From contig MLAV02000013.1 in NCBI GenBank assembly GCA_001870995.2, positions 62,001 through 126,000 of the forward strand: a stretch of 64,000 nucleotides of DNA, in the 5' to 3' direction. Positions 16,781 through 24,104 of the stretch are shown here, piece after piece. The notes beneath the pieces are model-generated. The model had not been told where the DNA came from, ran no database searches, and saw only the letters and a program-made list of their open reading frames with translations. Numbering within the stretch: position 1 is the first letter of the stretch; each line of letters starts with the position of its first letter. The position numbers and the translations under genes were made by a program. This stretch comes from Chitinophaga sp. CB10. Its GTDB lineage: Bacteria; Bacteroidota; Bacteroidia; Chitinophagales; Chitinophagaceae.

Positions 16781-18487
16781 ATGAGATTTCTGTTGATATT
16801 CGGCGTTGCCCTGGGAGGATTGCTAAGCGCTTGCGCACAGCGGCAACCCGGCGTATTGCACCCCTACGACTATACGATTGAAAAGCATATAACGGCCAAA
16901 AAAGGAGCAGTCGTATCCGCCCATCCTTTGGCCAGCCAGGCGGGCGTGCTGGTATTGCAACAGGGCGGCAATGCCGTGGATGCCGCCATCGCCACGCAAC
17001 TGGCGCTGGCCGTTGTGTACCCCGGCGCCGGCAACATCGGAGGCGGCGGCTTTTTAGTGGCCCACCTCAGGGATGGCCGTAACATTGCCATCGACTACCG
17101 GGAAACCGCTCCGGCCAAAGCCAGCAGGGATATGTACCTGGACAGTGCCGGCAATCCCATCACCCGCCTGAGCCTCGACGGGCACCTGGCTTCCGGCATC
17201 CCCGGTACGGTGGCAGGCCTGTTTGCTTCCATGAAGTATGCAAAACTCCCGTTCAGCAAACTCATTGCACCGGCCATCCAGCTGGCGGAAAAAGGATTCG
17301 TTATCACGGAAAAAGAAGCGGAAAGCCTCAATCATACCCGGGAGGAATTCCTCCGGCTCAACACCATGCCAACGGCTTTTGTGAAGGATGCCCCCTGGAA
17401 AGCGGGGGATACCCTGGTGCAGCCAGACCTCGCGCATACCCTGAAGCTCATCAGGGACAAGGGTAAGGCCGGCTTCTACGAAGGGGAAACTGCCGATAAG
17501 ATCGTAGCGGAAATGCAACGCGGCCATGGCATCATCACCCACGAAGATTTAAAAAACTACAAGGCGGTAGAGCGTAAAGCCATCACCTTCCAATACAAGG
17601 GGCAAACGATTGTAACCATGCCTCTCCCCTCCTCCGGAGGGGTTTGCCTGCAGCAAATGATGATGATGGTAGAAAATTACCCCATCGGCAGCTGGGGTTT
17701 CCAGTCGCCGCAGGCAATGCAACTGATGATAGAAGCCGAACGCCGCGCCTACGCTGACAGGGCGGCATTCCTCGGAGACCCTGACTTTGTGAAAGTGCCC
17801 GTGGATAAACTGGTCAACAAATCGTATATCCGGGAGCGTATGGCCGGCTACGTGCCTTTAAAAGCCGGTAACAGCGACAGTACCAAAGCCGGCCTCGCCA
17901 GGGAAAGCGAGCAAACCACCCACCTCAGCGTGATGGATGCAGACGGCAACGCCGTGGCTGTTACCACCACCCTCAACGGCCACTATGGCTCCCGCACCGT
18001 AGCAGGTAAAGCGGGATTCCTGCTGAACAACGAGATGGATGACTTCAGCGTAAAACCAGGCGTACCCAATATGTACGGCCTCATCGGTACTACCGCCAAC
18101 GCCATTGCTCCCGGTAAGCGCATGCTCAGCAGTATGACGCCTACCATCGTCCTGAAAAATAACAAACCCATCTACAGCCTGGGTACGCCCGGAGGGTCTA
18201 CCATTATCACCTCCGTATTCCAAACGCTGATGAATACACTGGAATTCGGCCTGAGCCCCGAAGAGGCCGTGAATAAGCCGAAATTCCACCACCAGTGGCT
18301 GCCGGATGTGGTGTATGTGGAGCCCGACTTCCCGGAGGCCGGCATCCAGGCGCTGGAACAGATGGGTTATAAAATCGAAAAAAGAGGCTTTATAGGCCGT
18401 ACGGAACTGATTAAAAAAGACACCAAAACAGGTCAGCTGCAAGCCGCTGCGGACAAACGCGGCGACGATGGCGCAGCCGGCTACTGA
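16781..18487 (+). CDS. ggt: Gamma-glutamyltransferase
   Basis: Extracytoplasmic N-terminal-nucleophile hydrolase that cleaves gamma-glutamyl bonds of glutathione and related peptides. The leader MRFLLIFGVALGGLLSAC has a lipobox, so the precursor is probably lipid-anchored at Cys18. It is made as one chain that self-cleaves before the nucleophile Thr379 in EQTTHLSVMDADGN. Other family stretches are QQGGNAVDAAIATQLAL and NIGGGGFLV near the N-terminus and the late SMTPTIVLK ... GTPGGSTIITSV. Length (568) is normal. It overlaps nothing; the DinB-like gene follows after 13 bases. Confidence 0.95.
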   Translation: MRFLLIFGVALGGLLSACAQRQPGVLHPYDYTIEKHITAKKGAVVSAHPLASQAGVLVLQQGGNAVDAAIATQLALAVVYPGAGNIGGGGFLVAHLRDGRNIAIDYRETAPAKASRDMYLDSAGNPITRLSLDGHLASGIPGTVAGLFASMKYAKLPFSKLIAPAIQLAEKGFVITEKEAESLNHTREEFLRLNTMPTAFVKDAPWKAGDTLVQPDLAHTLKLIRDKGKAGFYEGETADKIVAEMQRGHGIITHEDLKNYKAVERKAITFQYKGQTIVTMPLPSSGGVCLQQMMMMVENYPIGSWGFQSPQAMQLMIEAERRAYADRAAFLGDPDFVKVPVDKLVNKSYIRERMAGYVPLKAGNSDSTKAGLARESEQTTHLSVMDADGNAVAVTTTLNGHYGSRTVAGKAGFLLNNEMDDFSVKPGVPNMYGLIGTTANAIAPGKRMLSSMTPTIVLKNNKPIYSLGTPGGSTIITSVFQTLMNTLEFGLSPEEAVNKPKFHHQWLPDVVYVEPDFPEAGIQALEQMGYKIEKRGFIGRTELIKKDTKTGQLQAAADKRGDDGAAGY

Positions 18488-18500
18488 TAAAACTTTTCTT

Positions 18501-19025
18501 ATGGCAGGAACTTATCTTACCAGCGTTAAAAAACGCTTGCTGAACCACAAAGACCTGGGCGGTAAAACCCTTGACCGCCTCGATGCCGCACAGCTGCACT
18601 GGGAGCCGGAAGGCGCGCCCAACAGCATTGCCATGATCGTGAAACACCTGCACGGCAATATGCTTTCCCGGTGGACGGACTTCCTCACCACCGACGGGGA
18701 AAAGCCCAACCGCAACCGGGATACGGAATTCCAGGAAGACAATGCTTCCAAAGAGGAAATCCTCCGCCTGTGGGAAGAGGCCTGGAAATGCATGATGGAC
18801 GCATTGGAATCCCTGACGGATGAGGACCTGGAAAAAACCGTCTACATCCGCAGGGAACCGCACAGCGTGATAGACGCCATCAACCGCCAGCTGGCGCATA
18901 TTCCTTACCACATCGGCCAGATCGTGTATATCGGGAAAATGCTGCTGAAGGACCAGTGGGAAAGCCTTTCCATCCCTAAAGGGCAATCGGCTGCCTATAA
19001 CCAGGCTAAATTTGGCAAGCCTTAA
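18501..19025 (+). CDS. DUF1572 (DinB-like) family protein
   Basis: Four-helix-bundle protein of the DinB/YfiT superfamily, DUF1572 type. The start at 18501 (MAGTYLTSVKKRLLNHKDLGG) fits the family; an ATG at 18468 would overlap ggt by 20 bases. Candidate metal-binding histidines sit in NSIAMIVKHLHGNM and NRQLAHIPYHIGQIVYIGK, the two places expected for the family's HHH triad. Members include thiol-dependent transferases, but the reaction of this group is unknown. Confidence 0.85.
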   Translation: MAGTYLTSVKKRLLNHKDLGGKTLDRLDAAQLHWEPEGAPNSIAMIVKHLHGNMLSRWTDFLTTDGEKPNRNRDTEFQEDNASKEEILRLWEEAWKCMMDALESLTDEDLEKTVYIRREPHSVIDAINRQLAHIPYHIGQIVYIGKMLLKDQWESLSIPKGQSAAYNQAKFGKP

Positions 19026-19036
19026 TATCAACCGTT

Positions 19037-19459
19037 ATGACCAAACTACGTATATTCCTGGCCGTTAGTACCGCCCTGCTGGCCCAGGCCTGCAACAGCG
19101 GCAAAACTGACGACCTGCTCAAACACAAGAAATGGCGCGTGTACGACGTGAAGGTGCCGGCCGGCGATCCGTACAACATCACCCAGGTAACGCAGGCCAA
19201 AGACCTGAAGGACGGTTATTACAGCAACGTGTACTACCAGTTCCTGGATGATAAACTCTTCATCGCCACGATTGATAATAAACCGGATTCAGGAAGGTAT
19301 CATATCCTCAGCAACGGCAAGGTGATTTCCGTTACCGCTTCCAACGGCGACCGGAAAGCGGAGAACCTGGTGACGGTAGAGCGGCTGGATGAGGATCATT
19401 TTGATATGAAAGTAAAGTCGGGTGATTATCATTTTGTACTTTGTACGAAGAAAGAATAA
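19037..19459 (+). CDS. Small lipoprotein of unknown function
   Basis: A 140-residue protein with a lipoprotein signal (MTKLRIFLAVSTALLAQAC, Cys19). The mature part begins with a charged segment (NSGKTDDLLKHKKWRVYDV) and continues as alternating polar/hydrophobic stretches suggesting a beta-rich lipocalin-like fold. It lies 11 bases after the DinB-like gene and 6 bases before the PLP-enzyme gene, so it is probably in the ggt operon. I do not recognise a family function. Confidence 0.75.
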   Translation: MTKLRIFLAVSTALLAQACNSGKTDDLLKHKKWRVYDVKVPAGDPYNITQVTQAKDLKDGYYSNVYYQFLDDKLFIATIDNKPDSGRYHILSNGKVISVTASNGDRKAENLVTVERLDEDHFDMKVKSGDYHFVLCTKKE

Positions 19460-19465
19460 CCGCAT

Positions 19466-20518
19466 ATGTTACAAACAGACCTCACGCCGGGCCGGACCGT
19501 TACCACAGACGGGAGAACCTGCCTGTTCTTCTCCGGCTTTTCCTACCTGGGTTTGCACCAGCATCCGGATTTCAAAGCCAGCTTAAAAGAGGGCATTGAA
19601 AAATATGGTTCCCTGTTTCCTGCCTCCCGTGTGAGCAACATACGGTTAAGCCTGTACGAAGAAATGGAACATGCCCTGGCCGCTATGCTGGATCAGCAGG
19701 CGGCCGTGCTTTTTTCCTCCGGCTACCTCTCCGGCCAGGCGGCCATTCACTACGCCGTCAACTGCGGCGAGCTGTTGTACGCCCCGGGTACGCACCCCGC
19801 CATCTGGCATCATGTGCCGGCGCTGCCCGCAGGCAGCTACGGGCAATGGGTTGCGGAGACAATTGAAAAAGTGAATACCCATCCGGATAATACCTACGTG
19901 ATCGTATCCGATACCGTCAATCCTATCACGGGCACTATACACAGCTTTGACTGGCTGCGGCAGCTGCAGCGGAAGGTATTGGTAGTGCTGGACGATTCGC
20001 ACGGCTTCGGCATCCTGGGGCCTAACGGTAAAGGCAGTACGCACGCCACTCCGGGAACGGACCAGGTGCGTTACCTGGTGACTACCTCGCTGGCCAAAGC
20101 CTACAGTATTGAAGGAGGCGTTATAGGAGGCTCCGCTGCGGATATCGCGGCATTAAAACGAACCCCTTATTTCACCGGGAGTACGCCGCTTATGCCCGCA
20201 AATGCTTACGCATGGCTGCAATCACATCTCCTCATAAAAAAACAACAACAGCAGTTAAAAAATAACCTGTTGCAAATGCAGCAGCTCATGCAGGATATAC
20301 CGCATACGCAAAACGGAGAGCTGCCTGTTTTCGTATATCCGCAATACGATAACAAGCCTTCGCTGGTGAAGTACCTGGCGGAGCGGGATGTGATCATCTC
20401 CAGCTTCCCCTACCCGCAACCCCACGACGCGCCGGCTCACAGGGCCGTGCTATCCGCGCTGCACCTGGCAAAGGATATGCAAACCCTGCAGCAGTTTTTA
20501 AAAGCCTATTATCACTAA
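19466..20518 (+). CDS. BioF-like PLP-dependent alpha-oxoamine synthase-type enzyme
   Basis: Fold-type I PLP enzyme resembling 8-amino-7-oxononanoate synthase, glycine C-acetyltransferase and serine palmitoyltransferase. Key residues are visible: VVLDDSHGFGILGPNGKGS with Asp176/177 and His179 for the PLP ring, and the Schiff-base Lys211 in TTSLAKAYSIEGGVIGG. At 350 residues it is shorter than typical BioF (about 385), lacking part of the N-terminal arm. No biotin genes are nearby; instead it lies in a run of ggt, lipoprotein and TraB-like genes, so its acyl donor and amino acid are uncertain. Confidence 0.8.
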   Translation: MLQTDLTPGRTVTTDGRTCLFFSGFSYLGLHQHPDFKASLKEGIEKYGSLFPASRVSNIRLSLYEEMEHALAAMLDQQAAVLFSSGYLSGQAAIHYAVNCGELLYAPGTHPAIWHHVPALPAGSYGQWVAETIEKVNTHPDNTYVIVSDTVNPITGTIHSFDWLRQLQRKVLVVLDDSHGFGILGPNGKGSTHATPGTDQVRYLVTTSLAKAYSIEGGVIGGSAADIAALKRTPYFTGSTPLMPANAYAWLQSHLLIKKQQQQLKNNLLQMQQLMQDIPHTQNGELPVFVYPQYDNKPSLVKYLAERDVIISSFPYPQPHDAPAHRAVLSALHLAKDMQTLQQFLKAYYH

Positions 20519-20530
20519 GCCATTTTTTAC

Positions 20531-21379
20531 ATGAAAAAATTCAGCATTACCCTGTTTGCTTTTTTGGTTACACTCTGTACCCAGGCGCAGGAAAATTCCC
20601 TGCTGTGGAAAGTAAGCGGCAAAGGCTTGCAACAGCCCTCCTGGCTCTACGGCACCTATCACCTGCTCTGTAAGGACGATATTCATTTTTCACCGGCCGC
20701 CCTCGCGGCGTTCGACAGCGCGAAGGCGTTGTACCTGGAAATAGACATGGCCGATTCCAGTTTTGCGCCGAAGCTGATGCGGCTGGCAGGCCCCAACCCG
20801 TCTTATAATCTCAGCAATCATATGTCCCCGGCGGACTTCCAGCTGTTCTCCCGCTACGTGCAGGACAGCTTTCACCTGAACCCGGAAGTGCTCGTGCATC
20901 TGAAACCCATTGTGCTGATGAGTATGTTCATTTCCAGGAGCCTCGATTGCCCTCCTTCCGGCGTGGAACAGGAGCTGATGGCCCTTGCCCGCAAAACAGG
21001 CAAACCTGTGGAAGGCCTTGAAACCGTGGAAGAGCAAATGAGCGTGTTCGGAGCAGTGCCGGACAGCGTGCAGCTGGCAGACATCATCCGGGATATTAAA
21101 GATCCTGCCTCCGCCAGGGCGAGGGATAAACGGTTCAAGGAGAATTACGAAGCAGGCAACATCACCGCGTTGTATGACGACCTGCTGGAAAGCACTGCCA
21201 TGGCGCCTTATGCGGATATCATGGTCTTCCAGCGCAACCGTAACTGGATTCCTGTGATTGAAAAAGCAGCAGCCAGCGGTACGCATTTCTTTGCCTTTGG
21301 CGCTGGCCACCTGGGTGGGGAACAGGGCGTCATCAACCTGCTGCGGAAAGCAGGTTACACGGTAGTGCCGGTAAAATAA
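20531..21379 (+). CDS. TraB/GumN family protein
   Basis: Exported protein of the TraB/PrgY/GumN family. The signal peptide ends near residue 20 (MKKFSITLFAFLVTLCTQAQ). Two glycine-histidine motifs typical of the family are present: LYGTYHLL near residue 41 and FAFGAGHLGGEQGV near the C-terminus, which together are thought to form a metal-dependent hydrolase site (Tiki-like). The role in bacteria is not settled. It follows the PLP enzyme by 12 bases and converges on the radical SAM gene with four bases between stops and no terminator. Confidence 0.85.
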   Translation: MKKFSITLFAFLVTLCTQAQENSLLWKVSGKGLQQPSWLYGTYHLLCKDDIHFSPAALAAFDSAKALYLEIDMADSSFAPKLMRLAGPNPSYNLSNHMSPADFQLFSRYVQDSFHLNPEVLVHLKPIVLMSMFISRSLDCPPSGVEQELMALARKTGKPVEGLETVEEQMSVFGAVPDSVQLADIIRDIKDPASARARDKRFKENYEAGNITALYDDLLESTAMAPYADIMVFQRNRNWIPVIEKAAASGTHFFAFGAGHLGGEQGVINLLRKAGYTVVPVK

Positions 21380-21383
21380 ACCA

Positions 21384-22778
21384 TCAGAGCGCCGGTTGCT
21401 GGCGCAGCTTCGGCTGCGGGGAGGCTACCGGCGTTGCAGGGACCGGTTGATAGCCGTCCTGCCGGGCGGTCATGTCGATCGGGAAGTTCCTCCTCACTCT
21501 TTTATACGAATAGAAGCCGTTCATAAACACTGACAGCAGGAATGCCCCCAAACGCAGGCGGAATGCGCCGCGACAGATACGCCTGAAAGCGTACCAGGGC
21601 GAGAATGACCGCTTCCACAACTGTCGGTGCGCCTGCAATAATTGCGATGCGCTGATTTTTTTCGGCTGAAAGGCTACGTTGTAGCCGTTGTAAAAATTCC
21701 AGTTCCTGTCTTCCAAAATCCGGTCCTCTTTTTTCAGCGATTGATAAATGGGCGTGCCCCTGAAAGGCGTCATGATACTGAGGAAAGGCACGTCTATGCC
21801 TATTTCCATCAGTTGGTCCGCCATGGCCACTATACTGGCTTCATCATCATGATCGAAGCCGGCGATGAAGCCCGCCATTACAGCAATGCCCCGCTTGCGG
21901 ATTGCCTTTACGGCCGCGCTGTAATGGTCAATCCGGTTCTGGCGTTTGTTGGCATCCGCGAGGGAGTCCGCCCCGAAGGATTCGATGCCGAGGAATACGC
22001 CGATGCAACCGGAGGCTTTCATGAGGTCCAGCAGTTCCGGGTCCTTCGCTATATCCATACTGGCCTGGGTAAGCCACCACTTTTTCAAGGGGATCATTTG
22101 TTGTAGCAACTCGCGGATGTAAGGCCGGCGGATGGTGAGGTTATCATCCCAGAACCAGACGACCTTGCGTTGCCACCACCATTTAAAGGCATCGTAAGAG
22201 GCGTCCCTGATCACATCTTCCACGGGCCGCAGGCGGAAGCCGGGGTTCAGGGAGGGCACCGTGCAAAACGAGCAGGAGAAAGGGCAGCCTCTTGTAGCCT
22301 GGATCACCTTGCGGATAAAGAATTTGTTGGGCAGCAGATCGTACCGGGGCGTAGGCAATCCTTTCATATCACAGGGGCCGCCCAGGTACACCTGCTTTAG
22401 CTTGCCCGCCGCGGCATCCGCCAGCAGCAGGGGCCACTGGCCTTCCGCTTCGCCGGTTACGATGGCGTCGAAGTATTGCAGCGCTTCGTCCTGGCAGTAA
22501 GTCACGTGCGGGCCGCCGGCTACTACAGTCTTCCCCCGCTGGCGGAATTCCGCTGCCAGGTGGTAGGCGGATAAGGCAAAGCCGCTGAAGAAGGAAATAG
22601 CGATGAGGTCCGCATCCGTATCGAAGCGGATGGCATCCACCTGCTGATGATATACCCGTACCTCGTGGGGCGCCGGCGGAATAGCCGCCAGGTGGATGCC
22701 GGTAATCGGCGGTACAAAGTCGTATTCATGGCCGAATTCATACCGCCGGATATAGGCGATGATGATATCAATTTTCAT
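21384..22778 (-). CDS. B12-binding-domain radical SAM protein
   Basis: Radical SAM enzyme with an N-terminal cobalamin-binding Rossmann domain (about residues 1-135: VVAGGPHVTYCQDEALQYF) and a central SAM domain with the cluster motif TRGCPFSCSFCTVP. The start at 22778 (MKIDIIIAYIRRYEF) gives the natural first beta-strand. The family includes methyltransferases and ring-forming enzymes such as BchE and HpnP-like proteins; the substrate here is unknown. A C-terminal helical and basic region (about 400-464) is specific to the subgroup. The gene has a good promoter at 22820-22849. Confidence 0.88.
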   Translation of the reverse strand: MKIDIIIAYIRRYEFGHEYDFVPPITGIHLAAIPPAPHEVRVYHQQVDAIRFDTDADLIAISFFSGFALSAYHLAAEFRQRGKTVVAGGPHVTYCQDEALQYFDAIVTGEAEGQWPLLLADAAAGKLKQVYLGGPCDMKGLPTPRYDLLPNKFFIRKVIQATRGCPFSCSFCTVPSLNPGFRLRPVEDVIRDASYDAFKWWWQRKVVWFWDDNLTIRRPYIRELLQQMIPLKKWWLTQASMDIAKDPELLDLMKASGCIGVFLGIESFGADSLADANKRQNRIDHYSAAVKAIRKRGIAVMAGFIAGFDHDDEASIVAMADQLMEIGIDVPFLSIMTPFRGTPIYQSLKKEDRILEDRNWNFYNGYNVAFQPKKISASQLLQAHRQLWKRSFSPWYAFRRICRGAFRLRLGAFLLSVFMNGFYSYKRVRRNFPIDMTARQDGYQPVPATPVASPQPKLRQQPAL

Positions 22779-22819
22779 AGACTTCCTGTTTGAATAATCA
22801 GATTTTAGTAATGGCAATT

Positions 22820-22851
22820 CAAATGTACACTTTTACTTTGTATTACAAAGT
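22820..22851 (-). promoter_or_regulatory. Promoter with overlapping inverted repeat upstream of the B12 radical SAM gene
   Basis: On the minus strand a -33 TTTG (22846-22849) is separated by 18 bases from an exact -7 box TACATTTG (22820-22827). A 7-bp inverted repeat ACTTTGT/ACAAAGT (22835-22841 and 22845-22851) covers the -33 element and could be an operator. Confidence 0.6.
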
Positions 22852-22896
22852 GCTTTTTAAAATAAATTTCTGAATTATTTACAGGGGCCTTTGCAT

Positions 22897-22930
22897 AAAA
22901 AAAGGGCCGCATGAACCTGTCATGCAGCCC
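22897..22930 (-). terminator. Intrinsic terminator of the isoaspartyl peptidase gene
   Basis: Arms 22904-22914 and 22920-22930 form an 11-bp stem with one G-T pair, followed on the minus strand by seven Ts (22897-22903). Confidence 0.88.
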
Positions 22931-22955
22931 TGCTGTATAAGTAGGTAGGAATAAC

Positions 22956-24029
22956 TTACTTGTCTTCCTTATAGATAAACACTTCAATTTTACCATCGGC
23001 TGTAACGGCGCCACGGTACATACCTGCCGTATTAAAAGGCATGGCCATATTGCCGTCCTTATCGAGCGCAATGAGGCCGCCATCGCCGCCCAGCTGCGGT
23101 ACCTGCTTCATGATCAGCTCCGCTGCGGCATCCTGGACGGACAGGTTTTTGTATGCCATCAGGTCGCTCACGGTTTTAGCCACCACCAGGCGGATGAAGT
23201 ACTCACCCCAACCCGTACACGAAATAGCGCAGGTAGCATTGTTCGCATAGGTACCGGCGCCGATCAGGGGGCTATCTCCTACCCGGCCGAATTTTTTGTT
23301 GGTCATACCTCCGGTAGATGTAGCCGCTGCCAGGTTACCCTGTTTGTCAAGGGCAACGGCGCCTACGGTGCCGAACTTCGAATCTTTGTTTTCGATACCA
23401 AGCAGCGTGGTCTTTTTAGTGGTGGAATCATGATCCAGCTGCACCTGGGTGGAATCCGCCGCACGCACCTTCTGGAGCGACTTCCAGCGGTCTTCCGTAT
23501 AAAAATAAGAAGGGTCTACTATTTCGCAACCGGCCTGTTTGGCAAACTTTTCAGCGCCGGGGCCTATCATCATCACGTGCTGCGATTTCTCCATCACTGC
23601 CCTGGCGGCGGTGATGGGATTGCGGATGGTGGTGACGGAGGCTACTGCCCCTGCAGCCAGGTTCTTCCCGTTCATGATGGCGGCATCCATTTCGTTGCGG
23701 CCTTCGTTGGTGAATACCGCGCCTTTGCCGGCGTTGAACAGCGGATTATCTTCCATCACGCGCACGGCCGCTTCCACGGCGTCCAGGCTTGGGCCTCCCC
23801 GTTGTATCACCGCGTAACCTGCTTCCAGGGCCTTGGTGAGCCCGGCCTTATAGGCGGCCTCTTTTTGCGGCGTCATCTGCGATTTCAGGATGGTGCCCGC
23901 GCCGCCATGGATCACTAAAACATACTTAGGCTTTTGCATAACTGAATCTCCTGCAGGCCCCACTGCAGCGCTGGCAGCGCTGCTTCCGAACAGCGCCGCT
24001 GCAAATGGTATTACCCAATACTTAAACAT
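22956..24029 (-). CDS. Isoaspartyl peptidase/L-asparaginase (plant type)
   Basis: N-terminal-nucleophile hydrolase that removes isoaspartyl residues from peptides and hydrolyses asparagine. The start at 24029 gives a signal peptide (MFKYWVIPFAAALFGSSAASA), so the enzyme should be periplasmic. After the first beta-strand (YVLVIHGGAGTI) come family stretches DAVEAAVRVMEDNPLFNAGKG and the autocleavage site with nucleophile Thr221 in KFGTVGAVALDKQGN. The chain would be cut into alpha and beta subunits there. Family motif TSTGGMTNKKFGRVGDSPL follows. It is divergent from tamB. Confidence 0.94.
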   Translation of the reverse strand: MFKYWVIPFAAALFGSSAASAAVGPAGDSVMQKPKYVLVIHGGAGTILKSQMTPQKEAAYKAGLTKALEAGYAVIQRGGPSLDAVEAAVRVMEDNPLFNAGKGAVFTNEGRNEMDAAIMNGKNLAAGAVASVTTIRNPITAARAVMEKSQHVMMIGPGAEKFAKQAGCEIVDPSYFYTEDRWKSLQKVRAADSTQVQLDHDSTTKKTTLLGIENKDSKFGTVGAVALDKQGNLAAATSTGGMTNKKFGRVGDSPLIGAGTYANNATCAISCTGWGEYFIRLVVAKTVSDLMAYKNLSVQDAAAELIMKQVPQLGGDGGLIALDKDGNMAMPFNTAGMYRGAVTADGKIEVFIYKEDK

Positions 24030-24096
24030 AGCTGACTTTTGGGATAAATTTAGCAGATATTTCCGCTTTTGCTGCATGTGGCTGGCAACTATTAAT

Positions 24097-24104
24097 TATT
24101 TTTG
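24097..24104 (+). promoter_or_regulatory. -7 box TATTTTTG overlapping the presumed tamB start
   Basis: Exact TAnnTTTG match. The TTG at 24102-24104, the only standard start codon that keeps the tamB N-terminus, is part of this box. Confidence 0.5.
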
